A stretch of DNA of 64,000 nt from Polytrichum commune. Its lineage: Eukaryota > Streptophyta > Polytrichopsida > Polytrichales > Polytrichaceae. This document shows positions 1 through 10,506 of the stretch, piece by piece (the stretch's first letter is position 1; every line of letters begins with the position of its first letter). A model generated the notes under the pieces. The model ran no database searches and was not told the DNA's origin. It worked only from the letters and a program-made list of their open reading frames with translations. Made by a program: the position numbers and the translations under genes. The stretch spans positions 11,966,001 to 12,030,000 of the forward strand of contig OX485806.1 of assembly GCA_950295325.1 (NCBI GenBank). The letters run 5' to 3'.

Positions 1-490
1 AAGGGGATTTGGCTACATGTATAGGAAGTTGGGAAGGAGTAGAATGAACACTTCTAAATGGAAATGGCGATGTGTTTGAAAGATCAACAGATGCACAAAT
101 GTCATCTTCTGAATATGATAACACAAACACACTATCATCAAGGGGTTCCACCTTAACAAGTGTGATAGAGGGAATTTGAACTGTGGATGTACCGGATTCG
201 TTTGTCAAAATGACAGTTGAAGCTTGCATCTGAGACTCAGAAAGTCCTATCACCCTAAATGAACCAGGTCCTAAGATCCACATAAAATCAACATCAGTTT
301 TATTTTTTGAAACCAAAATCGTTTCATACACCTCTCCATCTGCAGAGTACATCTCATGTTCTAAATACATGGTTCATATCTGGAGGTTGAATCTCAAACT
401 AAGTAAATCCTCTGAAACACTCACATGACCATCATCTTGGAGTGGCAAGATGAAGGGAACAAAAGATCCATGAGCTCTAATGATAGCCAT
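1..490 (-). pseudogene. Unrecognised minus-strand gene, arm L copy 1 (runs off the window)
   Basis: Reading the minus strand from an ATG at 490 gives MAIIRAHGSFVPFILPLQDD, then about 16 more codons to an in-frame TGA at 376-374. The same frame then stays open (…MYLEHEMYSADGE…) to base 1, with a hydrophobic and acidic composition. The related copy at 5.9-6.0 kb has AGA (Arg) where this copy has the TGA, so the stop looks secondary and one exon was probably continuous. I do not recognise the family and see no catalytic motif. The gene is divergent to the basic exon at 1016, about 525 bp away. It may still be expressed as a shorter product. Confidence 0.4.
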
Positions 491-1015
491 AGAAAATCAA
501 AAGAACATATGAACAACACATCACAAAAATATGGAGTGATTGTTACTTTTGTATAGAGTTGTGTGAGGAAATGAATGGAAATGAAAACGTGTGATACAAT
601 AATGGATGGAGATGAAAGCGTGTGATACATAGCATCTAATAATACAGAAGTGGACATAACACAATAATAGTCAGAGAATATTTACGAGCAAGATATATAC
701 AAAATGACGTTAAATATTAAAAGTATTGGTAGAAATTTAAAATATATATGTGTGGACTGACGTAGATGTAGAAAGAATTAAAATTGGTTGGAGAAATAAA
801 TTATTGATCATTATGAATAGAACAAAGTAGGTGTCAGAAAATTTTGGCGGATATAACAAAAATAAACACATAATGACAAACGCGTCGAAATATCTCGTTC
901 ATTGAACGCCAATTACAACATGTGATCGTAATATACGCCGGATTTTGTGAGATAGATACATTGGAAGAATAAATTATAGTACCTGATAGAAAACATATCA
1001 TAGATACCAGCAATA
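491..1015. promoter_or_regulatory. Intergenic region between divergent arms L and R
   Basis: This 525-bp AT-rich stretch separates the starts of two diverging reading frames. A similar stretch lies in the same position in the second copy (6023-6661), with recognisable blocks kept in order. A shared, possibly bidirectional promoter is an inference from this arrangement. I do not see a convincing TATA box or other defined element. Confidence 0.3.
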
Positions 1016-1294
1016 GTGGACGATGTAGAGAGAACACCCGTGAGGCCGAAGAGAAGACGTAGGAAAGCTTTGTATTTCACTTCCGAGAAAAAGAGGTTCA
1101 AAATCAGTGTGGGAAAGAAGGATGCAAATAAGGAAGGGAAAAGAAACTTGTTGAGTACGGTAGAAAAAACTGTGAAGACACTGGATTTTGATGCGATGGA
1201 GGATGATGAAGGTGCAAATAACAAAGAAGATGTAGACGATCGTATATCAGAGTCCGAATTGAAGACGGGTTCAAAGAAGAGGACAAACAAAAAG
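1016..1294 (+). pseudogene. Basic N-terminal exon, arm R copy 1 (start codon lost)
   Basis: The exon reads DDVERTPVRPKRRRRKALYF…, about 93 codons. A basic cluster (KRRRRK) resembles a nuclear localisation signal and is followed by a Lys-rich then acidic segment. It ends at a good donor, AAAAAG|GTAAGT, at 1294/1295. The related copy at 6662 begins ATG-GTG-GAG; here the matching triplet is ATA, so the original start appears lost and the next Met is near 1197. Its position and orientation suggest it was the first exon of the methyltransferase-like gene at 3418-5694, separated from it by the LTR at 1499. That link is inferred, not shown by a continuous frame. Confidence 0.45.
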
Positions 1295-1498
1295 GTAAGT
1301 CAGTTCAACGTTCACATAATTTGATAGTGCATAAGTTGTAAGTTAGGACGGAGAACCTTGTACGTTCACTCACATGTCATGTAGTAGCAATTTATAGAGG
1401 TTATAAATTGGAGAAGAGAAATCCTATACGTTAATGCACATGATATATAACAGAAATTTAAGAAGGCTAGAAGTCAGGAGGAGAACGCACAGGGTTTA

Positions 1499-3107
1499 TG
1501 TGAGGCCAAACCCACCACCCTTAAGCGTCCTAGTCCGGGTGATGGTTTTGAGAATCACATGTATTGTTTGTGTATTGAAAATGCTCCCTTCACATCCTAA
1601 GGCATTCATGTCATCTTAATTCACCGTGTTTTATTAATATTAGCCTCTTGGCTTATGGTAGAGTTTGATTTCTCAAGAGTCCAACCCGCGGCTTTGGCCA
1701 CACATGCCCTCAAGGAAATTCCCCTTGCACCCTTAGTCTTGATTTCCTTTGTCTGGCCATCGCTAGAGTTGTTAACATTCTCCATCACTTGCGCACTTGA
1801 TTTATGTTGACTTGGGAGTGTGAAAGTGTTAAGAAACACTTTACTTCATAGTCACTGTTACATGCAATCACGTGTGACTTCCACACACACATCACCTATC
1901 CTATTGAGCTTTAACACTTGTCTAGGAACTATTTTAATCTACAATTAGTCTAACACCCTCATGACTAGTTTTTAGTGGCACCCTCTACTTTATCCTAGCC
2001 TCGGCTTGCTAAACCGACCACCCGGCTAATTAACCTATTGGTCCAAATCCGGCCTATTTACCGGCAGTCCCTTGGTTAACATGGACGCAGCAACTAAGTA
2101 GATTCAGTCTTAGCTGCCAGCAGCAACTAAGTAGATTCAGGACCAGCTGCCCAGCAGCAACTAAGTAGATTTTTGTCCCAGCTGCCCAACAACAACTAAG
2201 TAGATTCAGGCTCAGCTGCCCAGCAGCAACTAAGTCGAGTTCAGTCCAGCTGCCCAGCAGCAACTAAGTCGAGTTCAGTCCAGCTGCCCAGCAGCAACTA
2301 AGTAGATTTCAGTCCCAGCTGCCCAGCAGCAACTAAGTAGATTCAGGCTCAGCTGCCCAGCACCCTAATCCCACAAAGATCCAACGCCTAAATAGGCAAC
2401 CCAGCTACTAGTTGCACCTTAATACAAACCCCTTCATATACTAAACAAATGTTTTCTAGGTCCTTCTTCTTCTTCTTCTTCTGTTCTTTGCTCCTAAGTC
2501 ATGAACTAATCTAACACACTAATTTCACTAACTACTACCTAATCACCACGTGCAATCTTAGCTCTAAGAGCTCACTTACTTGGGAGGTATTGGGAGAGAG
2601 AGCTTAACTAATTAACTTCACTAAAAACTAATGTCCCACACACGTGGCTCAAGCTCTTAAGAGCTTGCTCCCTTGAGAGCGCTTGATGGAGAGAGTTGAA
2701 AATGAAAGAGAAAACACTTTAAGTAGCAAAGAGGGAGAGAGGGAGAGAGGGAGAGAGGGAGGATTAGCACCTCCAATCACAATCCCTTAACCTTCACCTT
2801 CAAAGTAGGGACTAATCCCCTTCCACCAAGCTTCCTTTTTCCTAAACTACCAAGGTGGATCCAAAAGTGGGCATTTAACCCGCGGAGCTCACCTTGCCTC
2901 ACCTTACCCTTTACTCACATAATCAAGGCATCCTCTTATTGAATTCAACCTTGAAATAATCACACAACACATTCTAAAGTCTAAACTTAAATCCAAACCA
3001 CACTTCACTCTTTTTATGTTTTGTGAATAATCATAACACATCAAAGTCAAACTAAAAGTGGTTTCGAAGAGTTAATCACCACATGTGGGCACCATTTTGG
3101 GCTCACA
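1499..3107 (+). mobile_element. LTR of a retrotransposon (about 1.6 kb), probably a 5' LTR
   Basis: The element starts TGTGAGGCCAAACC and ends TTTTGGGCTCACA, giving TGTGAG/CTCACA terminal inverted repeats. The start and end motifs recur, in the same order and about 1.5 kb apart, at 14774-16260. Three bases after the end comes TTGGCGACCATCGGGGGG, a plausible tRNA primer-binding site. Inside are an array of about 34-bp repeats, a purine tract (GAGAGAGGG)n near 2730-2760 and a stretch before the end also found in the second LTR. I see no gag or pol frame downstream and no 3' LTR, so the element is truncated. It lies between the basic exon and the methyltransferase-like body. Confidence 0.7.
2080..2365. 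repeat. Minisatellite inside the LTR, 8 units of about 34 bp
   Basis: Eight head-to-tail units built on CAGCTGCCCAGCAGCAACTA followed by AGTAGATTCAG, with small substitutions and indels. The array is in the left half of the LTR, where promoter and enhancer (U3) sequence would be expected. Every unit carries a CAGCTG or very similar palindrome. Confidence 0.85.
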
Positions 3108-3417
3108 TAATTGGCGACCATCGGGGGGTGAATCCAAGATCGTTTGCTTCGAAGGTAAATGCCGAATTCACGCCCGGTATTGCTTACAACGACTTCCCGA
3201 GGTCCGCGTAGTCAAGAGCTCTCCGTTAAACAAAGTTTAATTAACATGAGTTGTTGAAAAACACCTCATTTACAAGTGAGAGAGTAACCCAACCACATGC
3301 GCTTTTGTGCGGAACTCGGTGATGTGTAACTCCTTGGGATTAATAATAACACCATTGAAGGTTAGACCGATATCTAGGCCATTTTTCCGAAAAAGGTGAA
3401 AGAGAGGAGTTCTCTCC
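3108..3417 (+). other. Stretch after the LTR: primer-binding-like site and leader remnant
   Basis: It begins TAATTGGCGACC just after the LTR end, as a primer-binding site would. The next ~300 bp has no retroelement protein. A minus-strand open frame of 80 codons spans 3270-3512 but overlaps the methyltransferase-like exon and resembles nothing I know. The boundary between retroelement leader and host gene is not visible. Confidence 0.35.
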
Positions 3418-5694
3418 ATGGTCTTCGGTCCGCTCATGGCGATATTGTCTACTCTCTCCGATGTGCCTACTCTCTCCGAGTATATCCAAACCTGGAAGTT
3501 TGCGGCTTTCAATTCAATATTCTATCGTGAATTCCAAAGCGGAAAAGTCAAAAAACACAACGGTTGGGATGAGCAACCTAATATTGATCTTGCTATGAAA
3601 CGTGTATTATACAGGTACAACCTAATCTTATTATTTTTTTGATTTTTTTTTATTCCATTTGTCAAATTGTCATGGAATATTTGACTTACAATATTTTTGT
3701 GTGTAGGTATTTTCGATATGTTTTGATTCCACATAAATGCGTTATAGAGGAACCTCGTTTTTTCCCAAATTGGCGTGACACTGGTGCAGGAGATTCATGC
3801 ATGTTCACTACTGAGATTTGTTTGGATTGGTCGCTCCCACACTATGAGGATTGTGGTTGGTATCTTAATTGTCCTAAGGATGTATGTCTGTCGAGTGAGA
3901 AGACAATCCGTCAAATAAATGATGCTAAAAATGTGGATCCTCGTGATACTGCAATTTTGCAAGCACAAATTGTGCAGCTTAAACTTAGAGAGTCAGAACC
4001 AAAAGAAACAAAACGTCGTAAGAGGAAACATGTTCCTGAAACCAAAATACAAGATCAATCGGAAATTTCACAACATGAAGAATTGTTTGTTCTTTCCAAT
4101 GATTTGGATAAGAATCCACTTGGAAGCGAAAGTTCAAAGTTTGGGTGCGTATTGGAATTTTATTACTCGAGCACCTATGACGCTATTCATCGTGCGCCAA
4201 CGAATGTTTTGAGAAAAGAGTTATTCATACTGAAGAACTTTCTCACGCTCTCTTTTGCTCAATCTACTGCTGTCAAGAACAAGTCTGAAGGGATTGAAGT
4301 AGGCCCTCCTGAGTGGATCCAATGGCGGGCATTTCTTGAAAACGTAAGTATTATTGTTTTGGTATTTTCTGTAATGTTCTTACTTTCATTTGGATTTTAT
4401 TTTGTGTCTTATATTGTGATATGTTGTGGTATTTCAGTTCAAAGACAATCGCGAATTTCATGTCATGGGAAGTCCGACTTCATTTGCCGTTGACTTGGTT
4501 TTTCTGCAATTTCCCGACGGTCTTGACTTCAACCTCTCCAATAGACCTGCTGAAATTCCTCTTTGGAATAAATATGACAAGAACTGGATGGTTGCAACAA
4601 TGTCCTTGTGCAAGTCCATCTTGTCTGATGATGGCGTCCTCATAGTATTTTCTATTATCGATATGCAAACCAAGAAGGTTTTGAATTCAACCTTACACAA
4701 CGGCAACATGAAAGTTCTTAGGACTTTTATTTGCCTCAATTCGTACATGGTGTTCAAGGATCCGGAGTCTCCAACCTACACCGTAAGTATAACACATCAC
4801 AATTGTTTCTATTTAATTATTTTGGTGTTATTTGCATTGTATATAGTTTTAACACAATTTACATTTTTTTGTAGACTCCGGTATTTATGGCTCATGTCTT
4901 GGTAAGGGATTTTACTACCACAAAATCCACGAGACAACCAAACTCCATTTTTTTTTGCACTGGATTGAAAACCAAAAACTTGCTTTTCAATTTTGTGGAT
5001 GAAAAAAACATGCTTCTTAAAAAATCGGGAAGACCTTGGAGGGGGCCATATCAAAAATCGCCGCGTTTTTTTTCAAGATCTTATTGAATTGTTTACACCA
5101 TCGAATGGACGCGTAATTGATTTGACATGTTCCACTGGAGCTTCTATCCTAGCAACACGCGCATGTGGCAGACATCTTCTTGCATTTGAGGGTGATAATG
5201 ACATGTTTGAGCACATATTGAAACCGCTTTTAGAAAACGTTTTGAAAGAGGGGTCATCTAAGGAGAATATACAAGATCTCACAAAAGAAGATGATAACCT
5301 CTCAGATGAGGAGATGCTTGAATTTGAGTGTAAGTAAGTTTTAATACAATAAATTTTTATTCAATTTATTCGTTTCATTCAATTCATTGGTTCATTTTTA
5401 TTTCTTCACATTATTTACATGTTTCATCGATTTGATTTCAGGAATACGATTGGAAAGAAGACATGTCTCCCGTTTTGGGCACATAGACAATTCCTACGAA
5501 GTCCAAGCCGTAGCCCGCGTCTCCCATCATATGCCGAGAATGTTGCAATTGCAATGTTGAATCTCGAAGATTCGGATCCAAATGAAGAATCTTGCTATAG
5601 TTCCAAAATCAATTCGCAATGCAAAGGTGCTCGAATATATATAGATGACGAGGCAAAAGATAGTTTCATGTCTAGTGCTACTACTGATGAATAA
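3418..5694 (+). pseudogene. Beta-class DNA/RNA amino-methyltransferase-like gene, frameshifted
   Basis: The model has five exons: 3418-3614, 3707-4343, 4438-4782, 4875-5333 and 5442-5694, all with GT..AG borders; about 629 aa. Seen: a Lys/Arg-rich nuclear-like stretch (KETKRRKRKHV, exon 2). Then VDLVFLQFPDG (about residues 296-306) sits where the catalytic DPPY motif of beta-class N4/N6 methylases would be, followed by DGVLIVFS. Near the C terminus, PRFFQDLIELF then VIDLTCSTGASILATRACGR (about 473-492) matches the SAM-binding DPFxGSGTT region. The order catalytic-like motif before SAM motif is the beta-class order. The tail is acidic. DPPY is not intact (QFPD), so catalysis is doubtful. A run of eight Ts at 5066-5073 shifts the frame just before the SAM motif; seven would keep it open. 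An in-frame TGA just upstream of 3418 suggests the true 5' exon lies elsewhere, probably at 1016. Confidence 0.55.
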
Positions 5695-5880
5695 ATTTTT
5701 GGACTTCATGTTGTTTATCCTTCTCAACCCTCTTATTACTAACCCTAAAATCATCATTTTTAAGGCCACAATTCCACGGTTATAGGATATTGGTGGCCCT
5801 ATTACCAAAATTTTCATCTTCCTCACTGCTCATAAGTTACCGCTCATTGCTCACCGCTCATAAGATAGCACTCCCCTCTC

Positions 5881-6022
5881 ATGCTCTAAATACATGATTC
5901 TCATCTGGAGGTTGAATCTCAAACTAAGCAAATCCTCCGAGACATCTTGAAGTGGCATGACCATCATCTTGAAGTGGCAAAATGAAGGGAACAAAAGATC
6001 CGTGAGCTCTAATAGTAGCCAT
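5881..6022 (-). pseudogene. Arm L copy 2, truncated and frameshifted
   Basis: From an ATG at 6022 the minus strand reads MATIRAHGSFVPFILPLQDD, nearly the same as copy 1. A short internal duplication (CATCTTGAAGTGGCA present twice at about 5944-5978) then shifts the frame. The continuation SEDLLSLRFNLQMRIMYLEH is found in the next frame, and homology ends a few codons later. It lacks the TGA of copy 1. Clearly a decayed fragment; function unknown. Confidence 0.5.
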
Positions 6023-6930
6023 AGACAATAAGGAATAGATGAACAACACATCACAATAATATTGGTTTAACGTCGTTTTTTTCAGTGATGTACAATATAA
6101 TAATAGATGGAAATAAAAACATATGATACCATAGCATCCAATAATACAGAAGGAGACAGATCATAACAGTAGTCAAAGAATATTTGCAAACAAGGCATAG
6201 AATCCTAAACCAAATCCTAAAAAATAATATCTGCTTTAGAAACTAAGCCATAGGAAATTTGAACCCACAAAGGAGTTGTGTAATTTAAGATTACCACATG
6301 GGAGAAATGCGGGTACGGATATCATGAAGAAAACGGCGTCAAATTATAAACAAGTTGGCAGAGTTTTAAAATGTGATTGTGTAGGCTGGATGTAGATGCA
6401 GGAATAATTAAATTTGGCTGGAAAAGTAAATAATTGGCCATTATAAATAAAACGAAGTGGATGTGGAAGGTTGGGATATCAGATAAATTTGGCGGATATA
6501 CTAAAAATAAAAATAGAATGAAAGACGCGTTGATATAACTTAGTCATTGGACGCCAAGTGCAACACGGATGATCGTAATACGCGCCAGGTTTATGTGAGA
6601 TATAATCACTAGAAGAATGTATGAAAGTGGAGTGGTAGAGGGCATATCATAGACACCAACGATGGTGGAGGATGTAGAGAGAACACCAGTGAGGCGGAAG
6701 AGAAGGCGTAGGAAAACTTTGTATTTTATATCTGAGAAAGAGAGGTTCAGACTGAGTATAGGAAAGAAAAATGCAAGTAGGAAAGGGAAAAATATCCTTT
6801 TGAGTACAATAGAAAAAACTGTGAAGACATTGGATTTTTATACAATATCAACAATGGCGATGGAGGATGATGAAGGTGCAAAAAGCAAAGAGCATGCAGA
6901 CGATCGTATATCGGAGTTGGAAATGAAGAC
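5881..6930. repeat. Second copy of the divergent L/R segment (matches about 361-1280)
   Basis: Blocks from 361-1280 recur in the same order: the start of arm L (minus), the intergenic region, and the first exon of arm R (plus). Examples are the matching GAGGTTGAATCTCAAACTAA, GAACAACACATCACAA and GTAGAGAGAACACC stretches. Similarity stops near 5880 on the left and near 6929 on the right, so this is a partial duplication placed just downstream of the methyltransferase-like body. Divergence is clear by eye but I did not compute an identity. Confidence 0.75.
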
Positions 6931-6979
6931 ATTATTGTGGTATGTCAAAAGTAAAGTGGGCCACATCAATAGGTGTTAA
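6662..6979 (+). pseudogene. Arm R first exon, copy 2 (basic N terminus only)
   Basis: An ATG at 6662 opens a 105-codon frame, MVEDVERTPVRRKRRRRKTL…, closely similar to the exon at 1016 and with the same KRRRRK cluster. It keeps the start codon that copy 1 has lost. Similarity breaks at about 6929, before the splice donor seen in copy 1; the remaining codons to the stop at 6977-6979 are unrelated. No methyltransferase-like body follows within the next kilobases, so this is a truncated duplicate. Confidence 0.45.
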
Positions 6980-7010
6980 AGATGTAGGTACATCTGATCT
7001 TCACTCATAA

Positions 7011-7146
7011 CATTAGTCAACAAGCTTAGGTACTTTGGTGGGCCATGGAATCGAGGGAGTATTTCTTGGGAATCTTGTAGCTTTTCGCCATACAAAGCAA
7101 CAATGTCAGCATGATGCGGGGAACTACCTAAGCTTATTGACTAATG
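7011..7146. repeat. Inverted repeat with 22-bp arms
   Basis: Arm 7011-7032 (CATTAGTCAACAAGCTTAGG + TA) is complementary to 7125-7146 with one mismatch, around a 92-bp centre. It could be the end of a small fold-back element inserted where copy 2 breaks off. The rest of 6980-8278 shows no gene I can support. Confidence 0.6.
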
Positions 7147-8278
7147 TCATATTCTACTCACGTGCCTTTTATTGTTATGGAATTGGGAGTTGCAAGGAGG
7201 TTGCAAAGCCTCTCTCACTTTCTCCTCAATGGACATCTTGTTGGTCTTGTATGTATTTGCACTCTATTTTTTAACTTCACACACACAACATGTATGAGTA
7301 GACCATATGTCATTCAGGAAGAGTATAGGCAAAATTTATTGAGTTATTCACTACCATCTTTCAAATCCAACATCTGCATCATAATCCATACCTAGCCCTC
7401 AGATCCACGCACCATCATTGCACCGTATCCTAGTCCATAAGAACCTCCCATCCAAAAAACCATACCCCTTGATACATATAGTAACTACATATTACTTCAG
7501 TTTTGATGGTATTCTATGATAATTATATGAATATGTTATCAATCTTCTCCCATTTCTACCCATATTACTAAACTTCTAAACATTTTGTTTTTTTGTAACC
7601 TCCATGAATCAAATCCATGCCATCATTGATCTCGTGTTAGTTTTGAAGGGCTCAAACTCGAACAACCATATCCCCACAACATCCTCAACAATAGAAATCA
7701 CCTACACCTTCAACAAGCCGTTGCGATCCTTCAAATCCATGATGATACATACGAGAAATAAGGTGACCATAAAATAAACTAAAAATACCGTCACTGCTTT
7801 TATTTTGCACCGACGTGAATGGGAGCCCGTTCTTCCTTACCTTGATCACTTTTCACTACGCGTCAGGGCTAAGGTGACCATTTGTTAAAGTTGACATGCT
7901 TCAAGTCATCCACAAGACATGTGAGAATCCACCAAGAAAGGCATTTTTTTAGCCATGAGCATACAAGACCTTCATATCTCTCTATGCCACACAAGTCAAT
8001 CGCATCATGGTTGGAGCAAAGTGCTTCAATCATTTCCCACCGTACTTGTCCCCCCTTCTTCTTCTTATTTAACTCTTGTGTCAAACAAATAAAGAATGAA
8101 ATAAAGAAATAACAATGATTCTAATATTGTCACCAACGTGAATTATGGCATTGCTTCATTTTTTTAGTTTGTCTAAGTCTATATGGAATCTTGAAATAGG
8201 CGTTATGAGAATTACATGGTCCTCAAAGACGATTGCCTTTTTTGTGAAGGTGAAGAACCTGAATAGGCATTGGACAAG

Positions 8279-8325
8279 TGTCAGCCACAAACTCCCACCC
8301 TTATGCGTCGTAGTCCGGGTGAGAA
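8279..8325 (+). mobile_element. LTR 5'-end fragment (third copy)
   Basis: TGTCAGCCACAAACTCCCAC followed by CCTTATGCGTCGTAGTCCGGGTGA matches, with a few changes, the first ~45 bp of the LTRs at 1499 and 14774. Beyond about 8325 the similarity is lost and I could not find a matching LTR end, so only the start is called. Confidence 0.5.
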
Positions 8326-10506
8326 TTCATGGCCCACACGCTCTTAATGCAATCAACATGTAACTTCAACCTTCACCCCTTTAATGTCATCGTTCAAGTG
8401 TAGCCTACCGCTCACATGTTCGAATCAACCTGTACAATCCTCCCAGCCATCTTGGTTGGTGTATTAACAAATGAAATCAATGCACACATGCGCTTAATAA
8501 TGAAGGAAGTGCCATACATTAGCATTCACCAATGCTTGTAGAAGAGACCTAATTCTCAATCACTACCCTAACCCCCTTTGATCCTCCCCATTGAGATATT
8601 GCAATGCCAAAGGGTGCATAGGCATTGAGAGTCCTAAGCCCCTAAAAATGGAACCAACTTCCTACCAGCTGCTAATAAATCTCACACACACTAACTATAC
8701 CCTACTGGCCAAAAATCCTAACTGTCGTTAACCCCAACCTGTGGTCTGTTTTGAGGGTAGCAGCCAGCCTCTGTAGCCTCAGTTCGGTCTCTGGGCCGAG
8801 CCCATCTTCCCCTTGAGTGGCACCACTAAGGAATAGGCAGCACTCCTCAGTTAGGTTCAGTCCCTCGATCCCCGCAGCTGAGAGCATCACGGTATCCAGA
8901 GGCAGCCACCCTATCCTCCCTTCTGATCAGTTCCAGCTCCCCATCATGCCGCTACATTCAACTTGATCTCAATCATGGGGAAGTCATTTTCCACCCCCTG
9001 CTCTCAAATTGCACAACACTGGTATGAATGTGGGTGTTCTTGTGGGTAAGAATTCGGTGCCCAACTCACCGACGCTCCGTGCTTCCCCTTCCCTCTGCTC
9101 TCATCCATCACTGCCCAACACTCTCCACCTAGTGCAACCCAACTTTCACATTTTTCTCCCGCATTCGACCACCGTCCTCATGAATTCCGCTGTCCAATTA
9201 CCCTAATCCCAACGCCCTACTAATCGAGCTGCAGTTGTGGATTGCACAGCATGTTAGGCAGCATTGGAGGAGAATGTGGCTGGGTCGATTACAGGTAACT
9301 CACCCTTTCTGCATCTTTGAACTCCACTTGATCTCCTCCCTTGACTGCCGCCTTTGCAGTTCATTGAGCACTGATCCGCACTCGCCTTCTAAGCAAGCCT
9401 GCCACCCACCACCACCACCAGCGCATCCGTCCTCGAGGAAGAACATCCTGTTCTTCCTGGCAGTCGCATCATCCCCCTTCACGAAAACATCTCCTGCATT
9501 CTAACGCCTTCCCCTGCTGCTGAGGAGAACTCGGTAGGCCCCTGTTTCCTTCTTCCTCCCCATGGATAAGCCCCTCCTGAACTCAATGCTCGGTCCCTGT
9601 GTTCACCGGATTCTTCTTTTCTGGAGGGGGCTTCCCCCCTTCCTTGCTGGCAATTTCTAAAAAGAGAAAACAATGTATTCTAAAACAGAAATTACTTCGG
9701 CCTAAACACCTTCCCAGCCCTGCAATCATTGGGTATTCCGTTTACCCAACCAACTTCTTTTGTTTATTTTTTATTTCGTTAATAACTCGGCTTCCGTAAG
9801 TAACCCAATCAAATCCCACTCGACCCACAACTCCACCCTTTTAACTAATTCTAAGCTCTTGTTTATGTAAATATGTCTAAAGTCAAAACTTTCATTTAAA
9901 GCTTTCATTTGACATCTCAATTTCAATGAGTAATCATTACCCTTGGCTCTAGATAGTCAAACTTTAGGTTTGACATACAACATATCATACTTGTTTTTAG
10001 TGAACTTGTCCTTGGATAATATAGGATTACCATTCAACTCATTTATTGGATGAAATATTCATTTGGACCTATTGTGGATTACCCGCATCGTTATAATTGA
10101 CCATGAGCCTAAAGGTAGAAATACAACGAGGAGTATTTCAATAACACGCCTAGTATATTTACAAAGTTAGAATAAATAATGACCATACCTTATGTATAGT
10201 TTATAACCCCTAAGCACAATCAACACCCCTATTGTGCACCCACGTGGGTCCAGACTTTTAACAATGAGTGCACTTACCGAGCCTCGTGGCTCCCAACATG
10301 TACCCATACTCAAACTTACATGTTTACAAAGGAAAACAACCAAAATTATGACTACACTCCAAAATCTCTTTGACCCTACATCTATTTATTGGTCATAATG
10401 CATGAGAGAAGAGCTAAACAATAATGAACTCCAATTGAAACTTATGATTTTTTTTTCTTTTGTTTCACCGTCTATCTAATCTTTTCAAGATAACTTTAAT
10501 ATAATA
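8326..10506. other. Gene-less stretch with a GC-richer island
   Basis: No protein or RNA gene is recognised. About 8700-9600 is richer in G and C than its surroundings, with Pro/Ser-type codon runs and a CCA repeat near 9408, but the open frames are short and conflict. It could be old LTR or transposon sequence. The remainder is ordinary AT-rich sequence. Confidence 0.4.

Noticed and set aside
3270-3512. 80-codon minus-strand frame ending in HITEFRTKAHVVGLLSHL
   Set aside because: It overlaps the first body exon of the methyltransferase-like gene and has no partner or motif.
8702-9673. Cluster of short open frames in a GC-richer island
   Set aside because: Frames conflict, are all under 90 codons and show low-complexity Pro/Ser or Gly content; no gene model holds.
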